Source of the DNA: Bradyrhizobium sp. STM 3843
GTDB lineage: Bacteria > Pseudomonadota > Alphaproteobacteria > Rhizobiales > Xanthobacteraceae
Reading direction: 5' to 3'
Assembly: GCF_000239815.1 (NCBI RefSeq)
Contig: NZ_CAFK01000082.1
Span: 1 to 44,812, forward strand
DNA length: 44,812 bases
The position numbers and the translations under genes are program-made. A model generated the notes under the pieces. The model worked only from the letters and a program-made list of their open reading frames with translations, was not told the origin of the DNA and made no database searches. Below, piece by piece: positions 7,874-16,229 of this stretch (position 1 is the stretch's first letter; each line of letters opens with the position of its first letter).

Positions 7874-7897
7874 TGTATATTCACTGGTCGGTATACA
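7874..7897. promoter_or_regulatory. Candidate TetR operator between divergent genes
   Basis: TGTATA (7874-7879) and TATACA (7892-7897) flank a 12-bp core containing ACTGGTCGGT. Half-sites of the ACTGGTCGGTATA type are familiar from TetR-family operators. The site ends 8 bp before the TetR start and lies 52 bp from the hydratase start, so a dimer bound here could repress both. Confidence 0.55.
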
Positions 7898-7905
7898 TTG
7901 GTGCC

Positions 7906-8511
7906 ATGGCTCGCTCCTCCGATCCGACCCGTGCGCGCATCATCCAGGCGGCGAGCGCGCTGTTCTACAGCGAGGGCATTCGCGCCGTGTCGGTCGACGC
8001 CGTCGCGGACAAGGCGGGATTGACCAAGAAGACGCTGTACTATCATTTCAGGAGCAAGGACGATCTGGTCGCGGCCTATCTCGCCGCGCGCGACCAGCCC
8101 AACCTGGCGCTGTTCAAGCGTTGGTTCGACGACGCCGACGGCGGCCTACCGGACAAGTGTGCAGCCATCTTTACCCATCTTGCGCGCTCGGTGCGGCATC
8201 CGAAATGGCGCGGCTGCGGCTTCCTGCGCACCACGGCCGAGCTCGCCAATCTGCCTGGGCATCCCGCGATCAAGATCGGCGCTGCGCACAAGAAGAAGTT
8301 CGAGAGTTGGCTCCGCGACACCTTCGAGGCCGAGGGTGTCAGCGAGGCGAGCGAGCTTGCCCGGCAGATGCTGCTGCTGCTCGACGGCGCCTTCGCCGTC
8401 GTCCTGTTGCATCGCGACGCCAGCTATATGGAGACGGCGGGTGCGGCGGCGCGCGCGCTTGTCTCGGCCGGGGTTGCGGGCCGCGCTAGGCGTCGCAGCC
8501 GCGCCCGTTGA
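7906..8511 (+). CDS. TetR/AcrR-family transcriptional regulator
   Basis: A 201-residue TetR-type repressor. The DNA-binding domain is at residues ~8-55, with the helix-turn-helix segment VSVDAVADKAGLTKKTLYYH followed by FRSKDDLVAAYL. The C-terminal ligand domain is all-helical. ATG 7906 (MARSSDPTRARII) is the natural start; upstream codons would run through the candidate operator. No ribosome site is evident, so translation may be leaderless or weak. The last 26 bp overlap the 3' end of the convergent gene. Confidence 0.87.
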   Translation: MARSSDPTRARIIQAASALFYSEGIRAVSVDAVADKAGLTKKTLYYHFRSKDDLVAAYLAARDQPNLALFKRWFDDADGGLPDKCAAIFTHLARSVRHPKWRGCGFLRTTAELANLPGHPAIKIGAAHKKKFESWLRDTFEAEGVSEASELARQMLLLLDGAFAVVLLHRDASYMETAGAAARALVSAGVAGRARRRSRAR

Positions 8512-8971
8512 CGCGCTCGGCGTGAACGACTGTCGCCACCATCTTGCTGGCCATGCCGTCGAAGTCCGACGGCTTCAGATAGCCGGCAGCATAGGCCTCC
8601 TGTGTCAGCCGCTCGATCCGCCGGTCGTCCGCTGTCAGCCATTGCCTGGCGATATAGCCGGCTCCGGCGGGCCCGTAGGTTTCGGGATAGCGCTCGCTCT
8701 GGTTCTGGCGGTGATAGTAGTACTCGTTCAGGCCGCTGATGAATTGCTTGCGGGCGTTGCCGCAGCGATCGCTCCAGGGACGGTCGAGCGCGGCCAGAGC
8801 GCCTTTCCGCTGCGACTCGCGGGCGTCCGTGATGTATTTCTCGTGCTCGTCGAAGTCGCGGTCGCCGATCGGGGTGAACGACTGCGGTGCGACCGAGGGG
8901 GCGGGTGCGAAGGCCCAGGCGGCAACTTGCCAGATCACCACCGCCCAGACGATGAACCAGAGACGATTCAT
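8486..8971 (-). CDS. Exported or membrane-anchored hypothetical protein
   Basis: A 161-residue protein with one N-terminal hydrophobic segment (residues ~4-22, LWFIVWAVVIWQVAAWAFA), acting as signal or anchor. The remainder is polar and helical and has two cysteines (one in DRCGN, one near the C-terminus, GRGCDA) that could form a disulfide in the periplasm. Its start overlaps the stop of the upstream gene by 4 bp (ATGA), so the two are translationally coupled. The family is not recognised. Confidence 0.65.
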   Translation of the reverse strand: MNRLWFIVWAVVIWQVAAWAFAPAPSVAPQSFTPIGDRDFDEHEKYITDARESQRKGALAALDRPWSDRCGNARKQFISGLNEYYYHRQNQSERYPETYGPAGAGYIARQWLTADDRRIERLTQEAYAAGYLKPSDFDGMASKMVATVVHAERVNGRGCDA

Positions 8972-9570
8972 CCGCGGGCCGCTCCCGTATGTTGTTGACG
9001 CGGCAGGCAGACCGGTGACTCGTCGAACCAGAGTCCGGGCCCGGCGAATTGCAGCACCTCTTCGCGCACGTCACCGGCAAAATCTGCCCTGACGACGCCC
9101 TTCTGGTCGAAGGCTTCGAACAAGGCCTCCTTCACCCGCTGGTCAAGCGGGGTCGAGAAGGTGTCGGCGGTCTCTTTGATCTTCTTGTCACCGCAAAACA
9201 TCCTCATGCTGGGCGAACAGCCCAGCTTGGCTTGATAGGCGCGCGCATAGGCAGTCAACGCGTCTACCAAATTCCGCTTCATGGTTTCATCGCAGGGCGA
9301 CATCTTGTAGGCGGTGGCCGCCTGCAGCGCATCGAGACGCAACGCATCGAGCTTCGGGTTCTTGTCGCTCTGCGACGTATGCTGAGCGACCCAGGCTTTG
9401 CGTTCGAACTCCTCGGCGTCTTTGCCGCCGAAGCTCTTGTCCACCAGCGCAGGCAGCTCCGCCACGATTTGAGGGCTAGGGGTGTGCATCGGAAAGCCGC
9501 GAACAACCCAGCTGACACCGACGAAGGCCGTGACAAAGGCCATAACAACAAAAGCAATGAAACGGATCAT
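8968..9570 (-). CDS. Exported hypothetical protein, first gene of a two-gene operon
   Basis: A 200-residue protein with an N-terminal hydrophobic segment (MIRFIAFVVMAFVTAFVGVS). The rest is polar and mainly helical, with several cysteines (PCDET, KLGCSPS, MFCGDK, SPVCL) that fit an oxidising compartment. ATG 9570 places the hydrophobic segment at the start; an alternative ATG at 9615 adds 15 residues. It is coupled to the following gene by an ATGA overlap. I do not recognise a family. The pair may act together in the envelope. Confidence 0.6.
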   Translation of the reverse strand: MIRFIAFVVMAFVTAFVGVSWVVRGFPMHTPSPQIVAELPALVDKSFGGKDAEEFERKAWVAQHTSQSDKNPKLDALRLDALQAATAYKMSPCDETMKRNLVDALTAYARAYQAKLGCSPSMRMFCGDKKIKETADTFSTPLDQRVKEALFEAFDQKGVVRADFAGDVREEVLQFAGPGLWFDESPVCLPRQQHTGAARG

Positions 9571-9743
9571 GAAGAAATGCTCGCGTGGAAATCCCGGCGT
9601 GGGTACCAGCGTCATATTAATTCATGCCAAATATTTGCGCCTGACGCGCGACAAAGAACGTAAACGAAGTCTAACGATTTCATATCGTCTGTGGGCAGAC
9701 GCGACGGCTCGTTGTTGGATGGCATAAGGTTGTGCCGATGGAA

Positions 9744-10451
9744 TCAGCCTGCACCGGGTTCGCCGCTACGGCGCGGGCTGCGTAGAACGCCATTCGCAGC
9801 GAGCAGATCGATGGTCGCTTCGAGGTCCGGCAGGACGGCCGCGCAGCACTGCCGTGTTTCCTCGGTTGGCGGCACGATGTCGGGGACCATCAAAGTGATC
9901 GCGCCGGCGGCGTGGGCTGCGGCGACACCGGGATTGGAATCCTCCACTGCGACGCAGGCTTGCGCCGGCGTGCCGAGCCGAGCGGCGGCCAACAGGTAGA
10001 GATCGGGATGTGGCTTGCCGCGGCTCACATCGTCGCGGGTCAGGATCGCATCGAAGCGGCCATCGATCCCTGCGGCTGCGAGATGTTGTGCCGCCGTGCG
10101 ACGCGACGATGAGGTGACGATTGCCCTCGGCAGGTCGGCCGCCTCGATTGCATCGAGCAGCGCGAGCGCGCCGGGCTTCAGCCGCATTCCCGCGGCAAGC
10201 GTGGCGGCGGTGTTGGCTGCGAACAGTCGGTTCACCTCGGCGATCGGGAAGTCGGGGCCGAAATGCGCGCGCATCATCTTCTGGCACTCTGGGCCGGGAA
10301 TGCCGATCATCGTGTGACAAAGCGCGGCGACACCATCGGTGTAGCCCAACGCGCTGAACGCCGCGATCGAGCTTTCGAGATAGACCCGCTCGGTGTCGAT
10401 CAGCGTTCCGTCCATGTCGAGCAGGACAGCCTTGATATGCCAGCGCGCCAT
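9744..10451 (-). CDS. HAD-superfamily phosphatase, beta-phosphoglucomutase-like subfamily
   Basis: A 235-residue HAD hydrolase with all four motifs: LLDMDGTLIDTE near the start (nucleophile Asp and general acid Asp), VTSSSRR (motif II), RGKPHPDLY (motif III lysine) and VAVEDSNPGVAAA (motif IV). The helical cap between motifs I and II is that of the beta-phosphoglucomutase/sugar-phosphatase group. The substrate is unknown. The start codon shares one base with the stop of the upstream cysteine-rich gene (TGATG), which also decides the start. Confidence 0.87.
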   Translation of the reverse strand: MARWHIKAVLLDMDGTLIDTERVYLESSIAAFSALGYTDGVAALCHTMIGIPGPECQKMMRAHFGPDFPIAEVNRLFAANTAATLAAGMRLKPGALALLDAIEAADLPRAIVTSSSRRTAAQHLAAAGIDGRFDAILTRDDVSRGKPHPDLYLLAAARLGTPAQACVAVEDSNPGVAAAHAAGAITLMVPDIVPPTEETRQCCAAVLPDLEATIDLLAANGVLRSPRRSGEPGAG

Positions 10452-10660
10452 CAACGTGCCGCCGTCGTTGCAGCGAACGCGTGCAGGCAGTCGCGGCACA
10501 GGCAGTCATGAAAGGCGGACTCTTGCCCCTCGGACGGCAGCGGCAGGCGAACGGTTTCCTCGAAGCACCAGCAGGCGCCACTGGGGTCGCAGGTGAATTC
10601 CGTTCCGCATCGGGCGCAGGCGAGACGGCGGGCGCTAACGCTTTCTAAACGATTTGTCAC
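10451..10660 (-). CDS. Cysteine-rich CWC family small protein
   Basis: A 69-residue protein with the pattern C-x2-C-G-x-x-F-x-C-x5-C-W-C at residues 15-32, matching the cysteine-rich CWC family. CLCRDCL follows near the C-terminus. Eight or so cysteines suggest metal binding. The family function is unknown. Its stop overlaps the HAD start by one base, so the two are coupled. Confidence 0.75.
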   Translation of the reverse strand: MTNRLESVSARRLACARCGTEFTCDPSGACWCFEETVRLPLPSEGQESAFHDCLCRDCLHAFAATTAAR

Positions 10661-10826
10661 GATCGGAACCGCGCTTCGAGCGCCCTTTTCATGTGAGGTT
10701 CAGGTTGCTGCGACGTATAGTGGCGCTCTGCATTGCTCCTCGCAATGATGAATTGCGTGGCATCGGCAAATCAGCGGTGCAAGAGAACGGTGCATGAGGG
10801 TGCACGAGATTGTGTAGGTGATGACG

Positions 10827-12407
10827 ATGGCCCGGGATCCGCAAGCTGCCCTCGTTGCGCTCAACCGTTTCGGCCTCGGTGCGCGCGGCGGCGCATCAGG
10901 TGATTTCACCAGCGCCGCCTCCGATCCACGCGGCTTCGTCAAATCGGAGCTCGGCCGCGCCAGCGGCGCGCTGCTGGAGGCGCCCGGCTTGCAGTCGACG
11001 CAAGCCTTGGCGGAGGCAGTCTTCGCCTATCAGGACGAGGTGAAGCGTGCCCGCGAGATGGCGAAATCCGCCGCGCCCGCCGCTGATGCGGTTGGACCTC
11101 AGTCCAGTCCGACGGCGGCGTCACCACAGCAACGCGGCCTTTCTCTCAACAAGGTGGCGAACAACATCGGAAACGTTGCGCCGGAGACGAAGCCGGCCGA
11201 GGGCAATATGAGCATGGCGCCCGAAGCGGCGCAGTCCAATGCGGTAATGCAGCCCAATGCGGCCAAGCCCGTATCGCAGCCCCAGCAGCCGCTCAACGTG
11301 ATCCAGAAAACCTATCGCGCCGAGGCCTTGGCGCGGCTGCAGCGTGCGGTGCTGGCCGATTGCGGCTTCACCGAGCGGCTGGTGGCGTTCTGGTCGAACC
11401 ATTTCTGCATTTCCGCCAACAAGGGCGAATTGGCGCGGATCTGGGCCGGCGCCTTCGAGCGCGAGGCGATCCGCCCGCATGTGTTCGGGCGCTTCGCGGA
11501 CATGGTGAAGGCGGTCGAGCAGCATCCGGCGATGCTGTTCTTCCTCGACAATCAGCAATCGCTGGGGCCGGACTCGCGGGCCGGGCAGAACCGCAAGCGC
11601 GGGCTGAACGAGAACCTCGCGCGCGAGATCATGGAGCTGCATACGCTCGGTGTCGGCGGCGGCTATACGCAGGAGGACGTCACCACGCTCGCGCGCATCA
11701 TCACGGGGTGGACCTTCGCCGGCCGGCAGGGCAAGCTCGGGGCGCCGGGCGAGTTCGTGTTCAACGCCAATGCGCATCAGCCGGGACCGCAGACCCTGCT
11801 CGGCAAGGTGTACCAGGACGATGGCCTGGCGCAGGGCGAAGCCGCGCTTGCCGATATCGCGCGCCACCCTTCGACTGCGAAATTCATCGCAACCAAATTC
11901 GTGCGTCATTTCATCGCCGATGATCCGCCGCCGGCCCTGGTGGCGCGGCTCGAGACGGTATTCAAGAGGACCGACGGCGATCTGAAGGCCCTCACGCTGG
12001 CGCTGATCGATTCCGACGAAGCCTGGTCGGCGCCGCTCACCAAGATGCGCAATCCTTATGAGTTCGTGGTCGCCAGCGGGCGGCTTCTGGCGCGCGTGCC
12101 GGAGGATCCCGGTCCTTATCTCGGTGCGCTCAACGCCTTGGGCCAGCCCTTGTGGACGCCGGCCGGGCCGAATGGCTTTCCGGACACCAACGCTGCCTGG
12201 GCGGCGCCGGAGGGCCTGAAGCTCCGGCTCGACATCGCCGCGCAACTCGGCTCGAAGGTCGGCAACACCATCGACGCGCGCGAGCTGCTGGAGCTGGTCG
12301 CCGCGGATGCGGCGTCCGGCGAAACCCGTCGCACCATTGAGCGTGCGGAATCACGCCAGCAGGCGCTGGCGCTCTTGTTGATGTCGCCGGAATTCCAGAG
12401 GAGGTGA
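10827..12407 (+). CDS. DUF1800 family protein
   Basis: A 526-residue protein of the DUF1800 family. It opens with ALVALNRFGLGARGG, the usual N-terminal signature, and contains ERLVAFWSNHFCIS, NENLAREIMELHTLGV and KFIATKFVRHFIADDPP, all typical. An Ala/Gln/Pro-rich low-complexity insert occupies residues ~80-155. GTG 10818 and ATG 10821 are alternative starts; ATG 10827 is preferred because AGGTGA ends about 5 nt before it. The function is unknown, but DUF1800 genes are nearly always followed by DUF1501 genes, as here. No clear signal peptide is visible. Confidence 0.85.
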   Translation: MARDPQAALVALNRFGLGARGGASGDFTSAASDPRGFVKSELGRASGALLEAPGLQSTQALAEAVFAYQDEVKRAREMAKSAAPAADAVGPQSSPTAASPQQRGLSLNKVANNIGNVAPETKPAEGNMSMAPEAAQSNAVMQPNAAKPVSQPQQPLNVIQKTYRAEALARLQRAVLADCGFTERLVAFWSNHFCISANKGELARIWAGAFEREAIRPHVFGRFADMVKAVEQHPAMLFFLDNQQSLGPDSRAGQNRKRGLNENLAREIMELHTLGVGGGYTQEDVTTLARIITGWTFAGRQGKLGAPGEFVFNANAHQPGPQTLLGKVYQDDGLAQGEAALADIARHPSTAKFIATKFVRHFIADDPPPALVARLETVFKRTDGDLKALTLALIDSDEAWSAPLTKMRNPYEFVVASGRLLARVPEDPGPYLGALNALGQPLWTPAGPNGFPDTNAAWAAPEGLKLRLDIAAQLGSKVGNTIDARELLELVAADAASGETRRTIERAESRQQALALLLMSPEFQRR

Positions 12408-12409
12408 GG

Positions 12410-13627
12410 ATGGAACTCATCAGGACGCCGCTGGTCACGTCACGCCGCCAGCTCCTGCTCGCCGGCGCTTCCTTCGCGGCCTGGGCCTACCTGCCGCGCT
12501 TCGCGCGCGCCGCAGAGCAGCGCGATCCGCGCCTCGTCGTCGTGATCCTGCGCGGCGCCCTCGATGGTCTCGCCACCGTAGCGCCAACAGGCGATCCCGA
12601 TTATGCCGGCCTGCACGGTGCAATCGCATTGAGCGCAGATGGACCACATCCCGCCGTCATGCTCGATTCGTTCTTCGCGCTGCATCCGTCAATGCCGGAA
12701 TTCGCCCGCATGTATCAGAGCAAGCATGCGACGGTCGTGCATGCGGTTGCGACACCCTATCGCGATCGTTCGCATTTCGACGGGCAGGACGTGCTGGAAA
12801 GCGGCTTTGCCGGGCCCGGCCGCGTGCAGTCCGGCTGGCTCAACCGCGCGGTCGAGGCGTTGCCACGTGGCGAGCGCGTCGCGAGCGCGCTCGCGGTGGG
12901 ACCGACCACGCCGCTGGTGTTGCGCGGGGCCGCGCCGACCGTAGGCTGGGCGCCGGTGACGTTGCCTCAGGCGGACGACGACACGGCGATGCGACTGGTT
13001 GATCTCTACACTCATCGCGATCCGGCGCTGGCGAGCGCGCTGTCGCAAGGCCTCCAGCTGGAGAAGGTCGCGCGCGGTGACGACATGAAGGTCAAGCCCG
13101 GCGGCAACGCGGCCACAGCCATGCGCCAAGTGGCGCGCGGTGCGGCGAAGTTGATGGCCGCAGATGACGGGCCGCGCATTTCAGCGCTTGCCTTCGATGG
13201 TTGGGACACCCACGCCAACGAAGGTGGTGCAGTCGGCCGGCTTGCGGGCCTGCTCTCGGGGCTCGACGGCGCCCTGGCCGAATTTGAAAGCGGATTGGGT
13301 GCCCATTGGCGCGACACCGTCGTGGTGGTCGCGACTGAATTCGGCCGCACGGCGAAAATCAACGGCACCGAGGGCACTGACCATGGCACCGGCACCATCG
13401 CACTGCTTGCCGGCGGCGCGGTGAATGGCGGCCGCGTGATTGCGGATTGGCCAAGCCTGAAGCCGACGAGCCTCTACCAGGCGCGCGACCTCGCGCCGAC
13501 CACCGATCTGCGCGCGGTGCTAAAGGGCGTGCTGGCCGATCATCTCGGCATCGGCGAGCGCGCGCTGGCGACGTCCGTGTTTCCAGACAGCGCCGTCGTG
13601 AAGCCGATGAAGGGGCTCGTGGCCTGA
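12410..13627 (+). CDS. DUF1501 family exported protein (Tat signal)
   Basis: A 405-residue protein with a twin-arginine signal near the start (SRRQLLLAGASFAAWAYLP, cleavage probably after FARA), so it is exported folded. The body matches DUF1501 of the alkaline-phosphatase/sulfatase-like fold: VVVILRGALDGL near the N-terminus, SHFDGQDVLESG, then VVVVATEFGRTAKINGTEG and DHGTGT toward the C-terminus, the family's metal-site-like motifs. It starts 2 bp after the DUF1800 stop with a strong GAGGAGG ribosome site. The biochemical role is not established. Confidence 0.87.
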   Translation: MELIRTPLVTSRRQLLLAGASFAAWAYLPRFARAAEQRDPRLVVVILRGALDGLATVAPTGDPDYAGLHGAIALSADGPHPAVMLDSFFALHPSMPEFARMYQSKHATVVHAVATPYRDRSHFDGQDVLESGFAGPGRVQSGWLNRAVEALPRGERVASALAVGPTTPLVLRGAAPTVGWAPVTLPQADDDTAMRLVDLYTHRDPALASALSQGLQLEKVARGDDMKVKPGGNAATAMRQVARGAAKLMAADDGPRISALAFDGWDTHANEGGAVGRLAGLLSGLDGALAEFESGLGAHWRDTVVVVATEFGRTAKINGTEGTDHGTGTIALLAGGAVNGGRVIADWPSLKPTSLYQARDLAPTTDLRAVLKGVLADHLGIGERALATSVFPDSAVVKPMKGLVA

Positions 13628-13754
13628 AGTCTTCCGATCGTCGGACAGCGCCAGGGCCTGCTCAAAAGATCGCTACGACTGATCCTGCGGGCGCGCGCCA
13701 TCGCAAAATCTGCTACTCCAACTCCGCGGCCATCATCGGATGCAGGAGATCAGC

Positions 13755-14072
13755 ATGTTCATCGCCATGAATCGTTTTCGTGTCGCCAAGGGGTCGGAGG
13801 CCGCCTTCGAGCAGGTCTGGGCGTCGCGCGACAGCCATCTCGAGAGGGTGCCGGGTTTCGTGGAGTTTCATCTGTTGAAGGGCCCCGAGGCCGAAGACCA
13901 CACGCTCTATGCCTCGCATACGATCTGGGCGAGCCGCTCGGCGTTCGAGGACTGGACCAAGTCGGAAGCCTTCCGCGCCGCGCACAAGGGCGCCGGCGAC
14001 AACAAAGTGATGTATCTCGGCCCGCCGCAATTCGAAGGCTTTGAGGTGCGGCAAACGGTGGGCGGGAAGTAG
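13755..14072 (+). CDS. Antibiotic-biosynthesis-monooxygenase-fold protein, IsdG/HmuQ-like heme oxygenase
   Basis: A 105-residue dimeric ferredoxin-fold (ABM) protein. The three residues essential in IsdG-type heme-degrading monooxygenases fall at matching positions: N6 (FIAMNRF), W67 (FEDWTKS) and H77 (AAHKG). The N-terminus also resembles the Bradyrhizobium japonicum heme oxygenases HmuQ/HmuD as I remember them. A role in opening heme to release iron is therefore likely, although no hemin-uptake genes are adjacent. ATG 13755 is chosen because AGGAG lies 6 nt upstream; ATG 13740 would add five residues. Confidence 0.75.
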   Translation: MFIAMNRFRVAKGSEAAFEQVWASRDSHLERVPGFVEFHLLKGPEAEDHTLYASHTIWASRSAFEDWTKSEAFRAAHKGAGDNKVMYLGPPQFEGFEVRQTVGGK

Positions 14073-14123
14073 GACGTTGCTGCGCACTGCGCTGAATGGC
14101 GTCCATAAACTCGCGCAACTTAC

Positions 14124-14168
14124 AAAAAAAGTGCGGCCCCGGTCAGACGCGGCGACTGACGGGACCGC
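14124..14168 (-). terminator. Rho-independent terminator for the minus-strand GNAT gene
   Basis: A long near-perfect stem (gcggccccggtcag at 14133-14146 against ctgacgggaccgc at 14156-14168, one bulge) is followed, on the minus strand, by a T-run complementary to the seven A at 14124-14130. It lies about 110 bp past the GNAT stop. Confidence 0.7.
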
Positions 14169-14280
14169 TGGCGCATGATCTGTGACGGGGGGCTGATCAA
14201 ACGCCGGGTGACGCTAGCGTTGCCGTGTTACGCCGTCGTGACAGTTGGATGATTGAATCAGTACGGTTCGCTGCGTGCCG

Positions 14281-14742
14281 TTACAGCGCCTTGCGGTAGA
14301 CGATGAAGCCCGAACGCTCCGCTACCTTGTCATAGAGAGCCTGCGCGACGGCATTGGTCTCGTGGGTTTGCCAGTAGACGCGCGGCGATCCGGCACGTCG
14401 GGCCGCGTCATAGACGGCCTCGATCAGAGCCCGGCCCACGCCCTTGCCGCGCGCGGCATCCGCCGTGAACAGATCGTTCAAGTAGCAAAGCGGCGCGATC
14501 GTCGTGGTGGTGCGGTGAAACAGATAATGCGCAAGTCCAAGCAATTCGCCATCACTTTCGGCAACGAGCGCATGGACAGGCTCATAGGCATCGAAGAAGC
14601 GCGACCACGTGATGGCAGTCACGTCCGGCGCCAGTGCGGTGGCGCCGCTACGTCCATAAAATGCGTTGTATCCATCCCACAACGGCAGCCACCGCTGGTA
14701 GTCCTCGCGCGTGACAGCGCGGATCGTGAGCATCTCGGACAT
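14281..14742 (-). CDS. GNAT family N-acetyltransferase
   Basis: A 153-residue single-domain GNAT. Strand/helix order fits the fold: LTIRAVTREDYQRWLPLW, then AESDGELLGLAHYLFH, the acetyl-CoA pyrophosphate loop ARGKGVGRALIEAVYDAAR (R/Q-x-x-G-x-G/A), and WQTHETNAVAQALYDK at the end. The pattern is close to amino-group acetyltransferases of the Gcn5/diamine type; the acceptor is unknown. It is followed by its own terminator and stands alone. Confidence 0.82.
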   Translation of the reverse strand: MSEMLTIRAVTREDYQRWLPLWDGYNAFYGRSGATALAPDVTAITWSRFFDAYEPVHALVAESDGELLGLAHYLFHRTTTTIAPLCYLNDLFTADAARGKGVGRALIEAVYDAARRAGSPRVYWQTHETNAVAQALYDKVAERSGFIVYRKAL

Positions 14743-14802
14743 CGTCAGTTCGCATCACCCTACGTGAACACGAACCTTCGATACGCGGCACAGCCGGCAA
14801 GA

Positions 14803-14988
14803 TCAATCCGGCTCGGATGATGGTTGCAGAGGCGGCTCAGCGGCGCGGACTTGAACCACCGGGCCATCGCTGAGCGGCCAGAGCGAGAGCTCGCCGCGCC
14901 GTTCGATGGCGATGACGAGGGAAGCCGCCAACAGGATCGCAAGAGCCAGTGTGACGGCAACAATTACGACAGTTGATTTCATCGCCAT
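14803..14988 (-). CDS. Possible small single-pass membrane protein (61 aa)
   Basis: A 61-residue frame with one strong membrane segment (residues ~4-27, TVVIVAVTLALAILLAASLV) and a polar tail ending PPLQPSSEPD. An internal ATG at 14982 is an alternative start. No convincing ribosome site is visible, so this rests on the membrane-protein pattern and the absence of any better frame. Confidence 0.4.
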   Translation of the reverse strand: MAMKSTVVIVAVTLALAILLAASLVIAIERRGELSLWPLSDGPVVQVRAAEPPLQPSSEPD

Positions 14989-15058
14989 GAGCTGCGCGCG
15001 AGACGATCATCGCCTTTTGTCGCGAAAACCGCGATGGGTTGTCATAATGGCTTTGAAA

Positions 15059-15247
15059 CTACGTGGGAACGAACAGGCTGGCTTTGATCGAGAGGACGGC
15101 GATGGTGACGCTGACGCAGAGCGACAGCGTGCCGACCGCGATGATTGCGACCACCGTGTTGGTGAGATGCGACGACAGCGTGAGTGTCGTCTCGCCGTGG
15201 AAGCCGCCGTCGGACAGGTTCGGGCCAGAGCCAGGCCGCCGCGACAT
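15059..15247 (-). CDS. Possible small membrane protein (62 aa)
   Basis: A 62-residue frame whose second half is a membrane segment (TNTVVAIIAVGTLSLCVSVT), ending SIKASLFVPT. The start is uncertain: ATG 15247 is used, and the frame is open to an ATG at 15313. It lies 70 bp upstream of the other small membrane frame on the same strand; both may be part of one transcript. The interval 15248-15553 shows no other gene. Confidence 0.35.
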   Translation of the reverse strand: MSRRPGSGPNLSDGGFHGETTLTLSSHLTNTVVAIIAVGTLSLCVSVTIAVLSIKASLFVPT

Positions 15248-15553
15248 TCGCGACGGGTGGTTGCCGGGAAGACTCGCAAGCCTAACGAGCGTGGCGCAAC
15301 GCGACCGAACCATGAACCGGAATCCCTTACACGGACATGCGCGAGCGAATCACCCGCAGAAGTAAATTCTAAGGGAATGCCCGGCAGGATTGCGGCGGCG
15401 CGGGGTGAAAAAAGGCAAAACCAGGGCAATGCAGGAGCTTGTTCCCGCTAATCGCGATTTTTTACCCGCTATTTTTCTTTTTGCCCGAGCGGGAGCGCAA
15501 TGTTCCGGAGCCCGCATCCGCTGAGGTGGCGGAGGGACGCGAACGCCCGGTCA

Positions 15554-16207
15554 CTAGTCGTAGTCGGCGGCGATGCCGGCGCTGTCGACCAGGTCGGCCG
15601 GCTGCCACTCCATGGTGACGAAGCCGGGCGTCTGCTCCACCCGCCGCAGCCAGGAACGCACCCGCGGAAACGTCGACAGATCATAGTCGCAGCGATCCGC
15701 GACATGCGTATAACCATAGAGCGCGATATCGGCGACCGTGAGCTGGCCGGCGGCAAAGTAGTCGTTGCTCTTGAGGTGGTTCTCCATCACCTGCAGCGCC
15801 GCATAGCCGCGCTCCATCCAGTCCTCCAGCGCGTGCGTCTGCAGGTCGCGGCCGCCCTTCACCAGCAGGAGCCAGAAATAGGCCGCGCCGATATTCGGCT
15901 CGAGCGCATGCTGCTCGAAGAACATCCATTGCAGCGCTTCCGCGCGCTCGATGCGCGACTCCGGCACCAGCGGCGTGCCGCCCGCCACATACCAGAGGAT
16001 CGCATTGGACTCCGCAATGTGGCGACCGTCGCCGACCTCGAGCAGCGGCACCTGGCCGCTGGGATTCATGGCAAGGAAATCGGGCGTGCGACTTTCGCCC
16101 CGCAGAATGTCGATCTCGATTGCATGATAGGGTGCGTTCAGAAGCGCCAGCGCAAGGCGGACCTTGTAGCTGTTGCCAGAGCGCTGCATCGAATAGAGCT
16201 TGTACAT
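15554..16207 (-). CDS. Glutathione S-transferase family protein
   Basis: A 217-residue GST. The N-terminal domain reads YKLYSMQRSGNSYKVRLALA, then NPSGQVPLLEV with the cis-proline, and IAESNAILWYVA with the Glu-Ser that binds the gamma-glutamyl group. The C-terminal domain has YFAAGQLTVADIALYGYTHV. It is closely similar in layout to the GST at 38418 (same S-G-N-x-x-K-V and RGE/KGE-(S/T)RT segments), so the two are paralogues of one subfamily. The substrate is unknown. A 15-bp tandem duplication lies just upstream of its start. Confidence 0.85.
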   Translation of the reverse strand: MYKLYSMQRSGNSYKVRLALALLNAPYHAIEIDILRGESRTPDFLAMNPSGQVPLLEVGDGRHIAESNAILWYVAGGTPLVPESRIERAEALQWMFFEQHALEPNIGAAYFWLLLVKGGRDLQTHALEDWMERGYAALQVMENHLKSNDYFAAGQLTVADIALYGYTHVADRCDYDLSTFPRVRSWLRRVEQTPGFVTMEWQPADLVDSAGIAADYD

Positions 16208-16229
16208 TCGGCCGTTTCGGTTTGAGCTC

